5,522 nucleotides of DNA from an uncultured Lachnospiraceae bacterium (GCA_902780985.1 CACZHN010000167.1:1-5522); one strand, 5' to 3'. Numbered from the stretch's first letter, positions 1 through 5,522 are shown. A program made the numbers and translations. The notes: a model not told the origin generated them from the sequence alone.

Positions 1-1343
1 TAGATGATATACACGAAGCCATGGCCGAGGCCATCAACGAGACTCTGGTATCCGTAGTGGGAAGCTCCATTACAACCGTTGCGGGATTTGTGGCGCTTAT
101 GTTCATGAGCTTCACTCTGGGACTTGATCTGGGAATAGTTATGGCAAAGGGAGTCATCATCGGAGTTATCAGCTGCGTGACCATACTTCCGTCCATGATC
201 CTCTGCTTCGACAAGGCACTTACAAAGACAGGACATAAGCCGCTGCTTCCGGATTTTTCAAAGCTCAGCGGCTTTGTAGTGAAGAGGTTTTATATATTTA
301 TAATCCTGGCCGTAATTCTGGTAGTACCGGCATATTACGGTCAGGCACATAACAAGGTTTACTACAATCTGGATACATCCCTTCCGAAGGATCTTCCGAG
401 TATAGTAGCGGGAGAAAAGCTTCAGGAAAACTTTGAAATGAATTCCACTCATATAATCATGCTGGATTCAAACCTCAGCAGAAAAGACACCAAGAAATTC
501 ATTAAGGAACTGGAACAGGTTGAGGGTGTGAGACAGGTTCTCGGAATGGAAAGCCTGGTGGGTTCCGCGGTTCCGGAAGAAATGATCCCGGACAGCCTGA
601 AGGAAGTTGTTGATGACGGCGAGTATAAACTCATTTTCATCCTTTCCGAATATAAGGTGGCAACCGATGAAGTAAACAGACAGTGCGATGAGATCAACAA
701 GATTCTGGATAAGTACGATGAGAAGGGAATGCTGATAGGTGAGGCTCCTTGTACCGAGGATCTGATATCCGTTACGAATCATGATTTCAATACGGTAAAC
801 ACGGTTTCGATCCTTCTGGTAGGAGTGATAATCCTCTTCGTATTCAGATCGCTGTCCCTTCCGGTTCTGCTGGTAGCGGTCATTGAGGTGGCAATCTTCA
901 TAAACATGGGTATTCCGTACTTTACGGGAACGACGCTTCCTTTCATAGCATCCATAGTTATCGGAACCATACAGCTGGGTTCCACGGTGGATTACGCAAT
1001 ACTTATGACCAACAAATATAAGTCAGCCAGGTATACGGGGTTACCGGCTAAGGATGCGGCAGAGGAGGCATTTAAGGGATCTGTGAATTCGGTATTCGTA
1101 AGCGCCCTGACCTTCTTTGCGGCAACCTTCGGAGTAGGTCTTTATTCGAAGATAGATATGATAAGTTCGCTGTGTGTACTTATGGCAAGAGGCGCGCTGA
1201 TAAGCATGTTTATAGTAGCCCTGCTTCTGCCGGCGGTACTGAGACTGTTCGACGGACTTGTGGTCCGCACATCCATGGGATTCGGACATTACAAGAGAAA
1301 GCAGGAATCACAGCACACGGATATAATTGCGGGAATCAGATAG
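1..1343 (+). CDS. MMPL/RND-family membrane exporter, C-terminal part (5' end outside the window)
   Basis: The reading frame is open through the left edge (codons from position 3 read DDIHEA before the Met at 21), so that Met is internal and the gene is 5'-truncated. Numbering from that Met, I see two membrane segments (about 12-32 and 36-62), a basic cytoplasmic stretch, a third segment (89-107), a hydrophilic extracytoplasmic domain (108-255), then five segments (about 256-275, 281-297, 304-329, 353-374, 386-407) and a short polar tail. This matches TM5-TM12 of a 12-TM MMPL protein; TM1-TM4 and the first outer domain are missing. The segment near 319-328 carries an Asp-Tyr pair (D324-Y325), at the place of the proton-relay Asp-Tyr in the second half of MMPL transporters. 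The family uses proton motive force to export lipids or other hydrophobic compounds; the substrate here cannot be told. The stop codon overlaps the ribosome binding site of the next gene, implying an operon. Family assignment is firm; substrate is unknown. Confidence 0.9.
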   Translation, partial: DDIHEAMAEAINETLVSVVGSSITTVAGFVALMFMSFTLGLDLGIVMAKGVIIGVISCVTILPSMILCFDKALTKTGHKPLLPDFSKLSGFVVKRFYIFIILAVILVVPAYYGQAHNKVYYNLDTSLPKDLPSIVAGEKLQENFEMNSTHIIMLDSNLSRKDTKKFIKELEQVEGVRQVLGMESLVGSAVPEEMIPDSLKEVVDDGEYKLIFILSEYKVATDEVNRQCDEINKILDKYDEKGMLIGEAPCTEDLISVTNHDFNTVNTVSILLVGVIILFVFRSLSLPVLLVAVIEVAIFINMGIPYFTGTTLPFIASIVIGTIQLGSTVDYAILMTNKYKSARYTGLPAKDAAEEAFKGSVNSVFVSALTFFAATFGVGLYSKIDMISSLCVLMARGALISMFIVALLLPAVLRLFDGLVVRTSMGFGHYKRKQESQHTDIIAGIR

Positions 1344-1347
1344 GAGG
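1342..1347 (+). promoter_or_regulatory. Shine-Dalgarno AGGAGG overlapping the stop codon of the MMPL gene
   Basis: A perfect AGGAGG starts on the second base of the MMPL gene's TAG stop (1341-1343) and lies 8 bases before the ATG at 1356. A ribosome ending the exporter therefore sits on the start site of the lipoprotein gene, which suggests translational coupling. A weaker AAGGA (1364-1368) lies 5 bases before a second in-frame ATG at 1374. Confidence 0.85.
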
Positions 1348-1355
1348 ATGGAGTT

Positions 1356-3875
1356 ATGTATAGAAGGAAATGTATGAAGAGAGCTCTTGCAGTAATACTT
1401 GCGGCATCCATGATGCTTACGGCAGCAGGCTGCGGACAGACCAAGGAAGTAGCGGCAGAGCAGGTGGAAACAACACTTAACGAAGGAAATGAAACGGAGA
1501 TCGCGGACGTACTGGGAGACTCTCTTGGTATCGGCGGAAATACGGACTGCGATAAGGACGAGACAGTTTATGTATTTACCGACTCCGAAGGAAAGGTATC
1601 CGATGTAATAGTAAACGAGTGGCTGAAGAACTCCGATAATTCGGAAGTCATTCAGGATGCCAGTACCCTTACCGATATCGAAAATGTAAGCGGCGACGAG
1701 ACATTTGAGGAAAAGAGCGGAAAGCTGGAGTGGCAGGCCGACGGCAGTGACATTTACTATCAGGGACATACGGATGCGGCTCCTCCGGTAAGCATAAAGG
1801 TAACTTATACTCTTGACGGAAAGATCGTTTCTCCGGAGGAAATAGCAGGAAAAAGCGGAGAGGTAAGCATCCGCTTTGATTATATAAACAATTCCAGGGA
1901 GGGCGAAGTATATACCCCGTTTGCTATGGCTACGGGAATCTTCCTCAGCAGCGACAATTTCAGCAACGTGACGGTTGATAACGGCAAGGTCATATCCGAC
2001 GGCGACAGATTCATCATCGTGGGAATGGGTATGCCGGGACTTACGGAGAGTCTGGGACTTGATGATGAAACCGAACTTCTGCCGGATCATTTCACCATAA
2101 ATGCAACGGCTCGGAATTTCGAATACGACATGTCCATGACCGTTGCGGCTACGGACATTTTAGGTGCGGATAAGGATATCGATGTCTCCGAGTATGAGGA
2201 GAAGATCGAGGATCTGGCAGATCAGTACAGTGAAGGAATGGATAAGCTGGCGGACGGTATAGTTGAATATACCGATGGAGTAGGACAGCTGGCAGACGGA
2301 ATTAACGAACTTAATTCCGGTGCGGAGAAGCTGGATAAAGGTGCAGACGAACTTAAGAGCGGAGCGGATCAGCTGAAGTCCGGTTCGGAGCAGCTTTCCG
2401 GCGGCATTACGGCGGCAAAGGAAGGTTCGGGACAGGTTACCGAAGGTGCACGTCAGCTGGGAGACGGAGCAGATCAGCTGGCTGAAGGTATGGAGGCGTA
2501 TACCGGAGGAGTTTCAAGTGCTGCGGACGGAGCAAAGCAGCTGGGCAGCGGAGCCGAGAGCCTTGAAGCCGGAGCGGTACAGCTTCAGGTCGGTTCAAAG
2601 GATCTGGCGGACGGTATAACCGCATATACGGAAGGTGTAGGCGAAGCAAAGAGCGGTGCGGACGAACTGGCATCGGCGGTTTCACAGCAGATCCTTCCGG
2701 GATTATATAACGATAGCGGTGACAATCCGGGACTTGTTCAGGGGCTGGACAGTCTGGACAGCGGACTGGGCAATATGCAGTCTCAGGTGAACGGCATGTT
2801 TGAGAGCCTTCACGCCAGCAGAAATTCCATTGCGGCTGAGGCAGGCGGCACACCGGACAGTGCTACGGTAGAGGCACTTAAGGGTGCTGTTAAATCTGCA
2901 TCGGATACATATGCTGCGGCATACGGACAGGTATATGCGGCAGTATTTCCGGGAGCTTACAGCGCAGCGATAGAGGCGGGCGCTACGGAGGAAGAAGCGG
3001 TTGCACAGGCTGCTTCGGCAGCGGCAGGAGCTGCGGAATCCAACGAAAATGTACAGGCAGCGGCAGCTGCGGTATCTCAGTATTCGGCACAGCTTGCGGC
3101 TTACAGCCAGGCATACGGAACAGACAGTGCCGTATCACAGGTGCTGGGATATGAGGAAACATTTAAGAACGGAGTAGCTCAGCTGAAGGGCGGTGCCGAT
3201 ACACTCAGTGCGGGAAGCAGACAGCTTTACGGCGGACTTACACAGGTTTCCGCAGGAGCTGATAAACTCAGTGAGGGACTCGGAACACTGGCCGGAAATT
3301 CCGAAGCCCTCTGCACCGGAGCAGAGCAGATAAATGCGGGAATATCACAGCTTAAGATGGGAGCAGGTCAGCTTAAGGGAGGTATCTCATCCCTTAACAC
3401 AGGTCTTGATACCCTGGCAGGAAACAATGAAGCTCTGAATAACGGTATCAATACACTGTCAGCCGGAGCAGGACAGCTGAACGAGGGCTCTGCCAAAGTG
3501 ACACAGGGACTGGGACAGCTTGAGTCCGGTGCGGGAGAACTCACAAACGGTCTTGATAAGCTGAGCACCGGAACGGGAACGCTGGCAGCCGGTACGGACA
3601 GCCTTGCAGCGGGAACATCCAAACTTGCGGACGGAGCAGGCAAACTTACCGCCGCATCCCCTGATCTTGTAAGCGGAGGTAACAAGCTTAACAGTGCCAC
3701 CGGAGAGATGCTTGATAAGCTGAGTGAAAAGGAAGAAGACCTTGATCTTCTTACGGACAGATTCAATGCGGTGAGAGCTGCGGGAGAGGAATACCAGTCC
3801 TTCGGCGGCAAGAGCGACAGCATGAAAGGCAACGTAAAATTTGTCATAAAAACCGAGGGCGTTAACGCTGATTAA
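1356..3875 (+). CDS. Predicted lipoprotein with xxxLxxG heptad-repeat rods, partner of the MMPL exporter
   Basis: The protein has 839 residues. The N-terminus is basic (MYRRKCMKR), followed by a hydrophobic stretch and LTAAGC with Cys26, which reads as a lipoprotein signal; mature Cys26 would be lipid-anchored on the outer face of the membrane. Residues about 66-275 form a non-repetitive, probably beta-rich domain (pairs such as SIKVTYTLDG and EVSIRFDY). Residues 288-434 are 21 consecutive 7-residue units ending in Gly, 435-599 is a non-heptad, largely Ala/Tyr-rich segment, and 600-774 is a further 25 heptads. A short charged tail ends in NVKFVIKTEGVNAD, with no C-terminal membrane segment. 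The repeats are those of the X-X-X-Leu-X-X-Gly family, also found in YhgE/Pip and attached to MMPL proteins. The start at 1356 has the best ribosome binding site (AGGAGG, 8-base spacing). Met7 (1374) would give a more classic MKRALAVIL signal peptide and cannot be excluded. A structural role as an extracellular extension of the exporter is inferred from operon position; no enzymatic motif is visible. Confidence 0.85.
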   Translation: MYRRKCMKRALAVILAASMMLTAAGCGQTKEVAAEQVETTLNEGNETEIADVLGDSLGIGGNTDCDKDETVYVFTDSEGKVSDVIVNEWLKNSDNSEVIQDASTLTDIENVSGDETFEEKSGKLEWQADGSDIYYQGHTDAAPPVSIKVTYTLDGKIVSPEEIAGKSGEVSIRFDYINNSREGEVYTPFAMATGIFLSSDNFSNVTVDNGKVISDGDRFIIVGMGMPGLTESLGLDDETELLPDHFTINATARNFEYDMSMTVAATDILGADKDIDVSEYEEKIEDLADQYSEGMDKLADGIVEYTDGVGQLADGINELNSGAEKLDKGADELKSGADQLKSGSEQLSGGITAAKEGSGQVTEGARQLGDGADQLAEGMEAYTGGVSSAADGAKQLGSGAESLEAGAVQLQVGSKDLADGITAYTEGVGEAKSGADELASAVSQQILPGLYNDSGDNPGLVQGLDSLDSGLGNMQSQVNGMFESLHASRNSIAAEAGGTPDSATVEALKGAVKSASDTYAAAYGQVYAAVFPGAYSAAIEAGATEEEAVAQAASAAAGAAESNENVQAAAAAVSQYSAQLAAYSQAYGTDSAVSQVLGYEETFKNGVAQLKGGADTLSAGSRQLYGGLTQVSAGADKLSEGLGTLAGNSEALCTGAEQINAGISQLKMGAGQLKGGISSLNTGLDTLAGNNEALNNGINTLSAGAGQLNEGSAKVTQGLGQLESGAGELTNGLDKLSTGTGTLAAGTDSLAAGTSKLADGAGKLTAASPDLVSGGNKLNSATGEMLDKLSEKEEDLDLLTDRFNAVRAAGEEYQSFGGKSDSMKGNVKFVIKTEGVNAD
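2217..2657 (+). repeat. Heptad-repeat block 1 (21 units, residues 288-434)
   Basis: Gly recurs exactly every seven residues from Gly294 to Gly434 without a break, usually with Leu three residues before it (for example QLADG, KLDKG, ELKSG, QLKSG). There is a higher-order motif, LA-x-G-x-x-x-YT-x-GV, at residues 298, 375 and 417. The spacings are 77 and 42 residues, that is 11 and 6 heptads. The 15 bases CTGGCGGACGGTATA occur identically at 2247 and 2604, a sign of duplication at the DNA level. Confidence 0.9.
2658..3152 (+). other. Non-heptad, largely Ala-rich segment between the two repeat blocks (residues 435-599)
   Basis: The heptad register is lost here. The segment contains a Gly/Pro/Asn-rich piece (residues 447-463), a short polar helix-like part, and then a long Ala/Tyr/Gln-rich stretch (about 511-588) with runs such as QAASAAAGAA and QAAAAAVSQYSAQ. 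It probably forms the tip or turn between two antiparallel helical arms. That is inference from composition and position; I do not recognise a named domain. Confidence 0.6.
3153..3677 (+). repeat. Heptad-repeat block 2 (25 units, residues 600-774)
   Basis: Units of seven end at residues 606 to 774. Gly is replaced at only three unit ends (Asn648, Asn690, Ala767). The two Asn sites lie in the near-copies TLAGNSEAL and TLAGNNEAL, exactly 42 residues (6 heptads) apart. Residue 606 is not a multiple of seven from residue 294, so this block is out of register with block 1. Composition is richer in Ser/Thr and poorer in Asp than block 1. Confidence 0.9.
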
Positions 3876-3878
3876 CCC

Positions 3879-3907
3879 TTTACGATTTCCTATGTTTTTC
3901 GTATAAT
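3879..3907 (+). promoter_or_regulatory. Sigma-A type promoter of the GGDEF gene
   Basis: The -35 box is TTTACG (3879-3884, 4 of 6 to TTGACA). After a 17-base spacer comes a perfect -10 box, TATAAT (3902-3907). The expected start of transcription is near 3914, giving a leader of about 32 bases that holds GAGGGG (3933-3938), 7 bases before the ATG at 3946. The promoter begins four bases after the stop codon of the upstream gene, so it sits in non-coding DNA. Confidence 0.8.
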
Positions 3908-3945
3908 TAAGGTATGTCACACGAGGCTGACCGAGGGGCTTACCT

Positions 3946-5406
3946 ATGAAGAAATTCAGCATAGGAAAAAAGATGTATATATTTGCCGTAGCAACGGTTT
4001 TGATTGTTGCGGTCACTGTTTGTGTGCTCAATTACGAGATAAATGCGGGTCAGATTGATGATTACTTTATGCGGCTCACCATGAATACATCGCAGTATTA
4101 TGCGACTCAGGTGGATGTGGAATTTCTGAAAAAGCTGAGAGAGGTGGCGGAGTCCGAAGAGTATCAGAAGATAAGAGAGAAGGCCGCAGAGGAAGAGAGC
4201 GAGCTGGAGGTCATAGATTATCTTAAGGGTAAAGGCCTCTGGGATAAGTATCAGGAAGAACGGAACAAGATGATAGACTACATCGAAAACATGACGGATG
4301 TAGAATATCTCTATCTCATAGTCTGGGGAGATAAAGACTGCGAACGCGATATGTATCTTCTGGACGCGGATGACGTTCCCGTCTATGAGACAGGTTATTA
4401 CGAGCTGCGTGAAGCCGAGTTTGCGGGAGTCGATCCTACGGATGTTATAGAACCCGTGATCAATAACGGAGACTGGGGCTGGCTCTGCTCCGGATATGCA
4501 CCGGTATTCGATGAAGACGGAAATGTGGTCTGTCATGTCGGATGCGATGTAAACATGGAGAATATCGTAAATGAGAGAAGGCTTGCATTTTCCTATATGA
4601 TACTCAGTGCCGTGGTATGTGCGATCTTCGTACTTATCGGAGCCATAGTTTTCGTAAACAGGGTACTTATCAGTCCAATCAAGAAGCTTACGGGCGAGAT
4701 GAAAAGGTTTACTCCGGGTGAAGGACGTGATTATCAGGAAGCCGGAGTTATGGAGCTTGATATAAAGAATCATGATGAGATAAAAGATCTGTATGATGAG
4801 ATACGTTCGATGCAGATCAGGATCACCGATTACATCGACAACATTTCCGAGATAAAGCATAAAAATGAAATAGCGGAAAGCGTTCTAAAGCATCGAGAGA
4901 AAGAGATCGGCGAGATCAGCGAGGAAGCTTATAAGGATCAGCTTACCGGTGTGGGCAACAAGAACTCATACAGCAAGAAGGTTGAAAGGCTTGGTTCGGA
5001 GATTAAAAAGGGCAGCGCGGAATTTGCCGTTGTAATGGTGGATGTAAACAGGCTGAAGTATATAAACGACACTTTCGGACACACGGCGGGAGATACGTAT
5101 CTTATAGGCAGCTGCCATGCGATATGTGAGGTGTTTAAGAAGTCTCCGGTTTACAGGATCGGAGGAGACGAGTTTGTTGTTATCCTTCAGGGTGACGATT
5201 ATAATGACCGTGAGAAGAAAATGGATATACTCCGGAAGTCCTTCGAGGATTCCTATGACCAAAAGAATGTGGATCCGTGGTTCAGGTATTCCGCATCTGC
5301 GGGTGTGTCGGAGTATAAAGAGGGTGATACCTTCGAAACTGTATTTAAACGGGCGGATGAACTTATGTATGCCGCAAAACAGGAATTTAAAAAGCTCAGG
5401 AGCTAA
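3946..5406 (+). CDS. Membrane-bound Cache-HAMP-GGDEF diguanylate cyclase
   Basis: The 486-residue protein would make cyclic di-GMP from two GTP at the inner face of the membrane in response to an outside signal. TM1 (about 10-29) and TM2 (about 213-237) flank an extracytoplasmic sensor (30-212). The sensor's end, GYAPVFDEDGNVVCHVGCDV, has the typical shape of a Cache domain. HAMP follows (about 238-300, with Pro244 and the DEIKDL segment at 277-282), then a short charged coiled coil (300-330). The GGDEF domain starts at DQLTGVGNK (331-339). Asp366 and Asp408 match the metal ligands, Asn374 and Asp383 the guanine-binding residues, and the signature GGDEF (406-410) is intact. The inhibitory-site RxxD expected five residues before the signature is FKKS (397-400), so canonical product inhibition is probably absent. 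No EAL or HD-GYP domain is present. The start is supported by GAGGGG 7 bases upstream. The gene has its own promoter and terminator. The ligand is unknown. Confidence 0.93.
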   Translation: MKKFSIGKKMYIFAVATVLIVAVTVCVLNYEINAGQIDDYFMRLTMNTSQYYATQVDVEFLKKLREVAESEEYQKIREKAAEEESELEVIDYLKGKGLWDKYQEERNKMIDYIENMTDVEYLYLIVWGDKDCERDMYLLDADDVPVYETGYYELREAEFAGVDPTDVIEPVINNGDWGWLCSGYAPVFDEDGNVVCHVGCDVNMENIVNERRLAFSYMILSAVVCAIFVLIGAIVFVNRVLISPIKKLTGEMKRFTPGEGRDYQEAGVMELDIKNHDEIKDLYDEIRSMQIRITDYIDNISEIKHKNEIAESVLKHREKEIGEISEEAYKDQLTGVGNKNSYSKKVERLGSEIKKGSAEFAVVMVDVNRLKYINDTFGHTAGDTYLIGSCHAICEVFKKSPVYRIGGDEFVVILQGDDYNDREKKMDILRKSFEDSYDQKNVDPWFRYSASAGVSEYKEGDTFETVFKRADELMYAAKQEFKKLRS

Positions 5407-5422
5407 GCTCCCGAGCTTTTTT
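5394..5422 (+). terminator. Intrinsic terminator of the GGDEF gene, with the stop codon in the loop
   Basis: GCTC-A-GGAGC (5394-5403) pairs with GCTCC-C-GAGC (5407-5416): nine base pairs with one A/C mismatch, closed by a three-base loop. It is followed by six T (5417-5422) and preceded by five A (5389-5393) that could extend the stem. The loop TAA (5404-5406) is the stop codon of the cyclase gene, and the left arm encodes its last residues. Confidence 0.92.
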
Positions 5423-5522
5423 GTGTTTGCGCGCCATGGGCGCACTCTAACGGGTGAAAGTCCCGAACATGCCCGGATAGTGGGAAGTGTATAGCCGAAC
5501 AGCAAGGGTGTCCATTGTGAGA
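5423..5522 (+). mobile_element. Group II intron, class C-like, 5' end (domain I start; cut by window end)
   Basis: The sequence directly after the terminator's T-run begins GTGTTTG, close to the group II 5' consensus GUGYG. A small hairpin follows, pairing either as TGCGC/GCGCA (5428-5432 with 5440-5444) or as GCGCC/GGCGC around ATG (5431-5443). Next comes CGGGTGAAAGTCCCG (5451-5465), then GCCGAACAGCAAGGGTGTCC (5494-5513). Blocks of the form CATGGG, GGGTGAnAGTCCCGAAC and GCAAGGGTGTCC in this order and spacing are, from memory, those of the Oceanobacillus iheyensis group IIC ribozyme and its relatives. The exact 5' splice site is uncertain: 5423 keeps GTG next to the T-run, while 5425 fits the stem spacing better. 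Only the first 100 bases are visible, so the catalytic domain V and the reverse transcriptase/maturase ORF cannot be checked. Group IIC introns insert after terminator hairpins, as here. Confidence 0.85.

Noticed and set aside
21..23. ATG at 21 as the true start of the transporter gene
   Set aside because: The frame is open to the left edge, there is no ribosome binding site before it, and the encoded protein would begin in the middle of an MMPL fold.
1348..1377. Nine-codon leader ORF starting at ATG 1348 and ending in TGA overlapping ATG 1374
   Set aside because: The ATG touches the Shine-Dalgarno with no spacing, so initiation is unlikely; the arrangement is probably accidental.
1308..2090. 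Long open frame on the - strand (260 codons)
   Set aside because: It lies opposite the well-supported lipoprotein gene, has no recognisable domain, and its composition is what the complement of that gene would give.
2437..2853. Pro/Arg-rich open frame on the - strand
   Set aside because: Low-complexity by-product of the Gly/Ala/Leu codon repeats of the heptad blocks.
2217..3677. CRISPR-like or tandem DNA repeat array
   Set aside because: The periodicity is 21 bases and in frame, with variable codons; it encodes protein heptads and has no spacer/repeat structure.
3856..3879. Palindrome GCGTTAACGC and AGGG/CCCT pairing as a terminator for the MMPL operon
   Set aside because: The palindrome (3859-3868) has no loop, the outer pairing is only four bases around a long gap, and no T-run follows. 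It may be a chance inverted repeat overlapping the end of the coding sequence.
3940..4860. Long open frame on the - strand (306 codons)
   Set aside because: It is the shadow of the Cache-HAMP-GGDEF gene, which has clear domains, promoter and terminator on the + strand; no ribosome binding site or family match supports the reverse frame.
5431..5443. GCGCC-ATG-GGCGC hairpin as a second terminator
   Set aside because: It is not followed by a T-run and matches the first small stem of group II intron domain I.
5117..5494. Second + strand frame inside the cyclase gene, running into the intron
   Set aside because: It overlaps the GGDEF catalytic core in another frame, crosses the terminator and intron boundary, and shows no domain.

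Overview
The window looks like chromosomal DNA of a Gram-positive anaerobe of the Clostridia, probably a Lachnospiraceae member. This is an inference. It rests on the gene set (an MMPL exporter with a separate xxxLxxG heptad-repeat partner, and a Cache-HAMP-GGDEF protein), strong AGGAGG-type ribosome binding sites, a consensus sigma-A promoter and a group IIC intron. No rRNA or other phylogenetic marker is present.

Layout: three protein genes, all on the + strand, fill about 98% of the first 5.4 kb. (1) Positions 1-1343 are the 3' part of an RND/MMPL-family membrane exporter, cut by the window's left edge. (2) After 12 bases, 1356-3875 encodes an 839-residue predicted lipoprotein. It has two long, almost perfectly regular blocks of Leu/Gly heptads, separated by an Ala-rich non-repeat segment. 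The stop codon of gene 1 overlaps the Shine-Dalgarno of gene 2, so the two are almost certainly co-transcribed and translationally coupled. They most likely work together: the MMPL protein moves a substrate (unknown, perhaps a lipid or glycolipid) out of the membrane, and the surface-anchored rod forms an extracellular extension. (3) A short intergenic space (3876-3945) holds a well-formed sigma-A promoter that drives 3946-5406. This gene encodes a membrane receptor with an extracytoplasmic Cache-like sensor, a HAMP linker and an apparently active GGDEF diguanylate cyclase without the canonical inhibitory site. It looks like an independent transcription unit, although no terminator separates it from the MMPL operon.

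Right end: the cyclase gene ends inside its own intrinsic terminator, with the stop codon forming the loop. Immediately after the terminator's T-run, 5423-5522 is the 5' end of a group II intron, which strongly resembles the domain I start of the bacterial group IIC (class C) introns. Group IIC introns are known to insert just downstream of terminator hairpins, and this one sits exactly there. The rest of the intron, including any reverse transcriptase ORF, lies beyond the window.

No tRNA, rRNA, CRISPR array or IS element was found. There is no gene-free stretch longer than about 116 bases.
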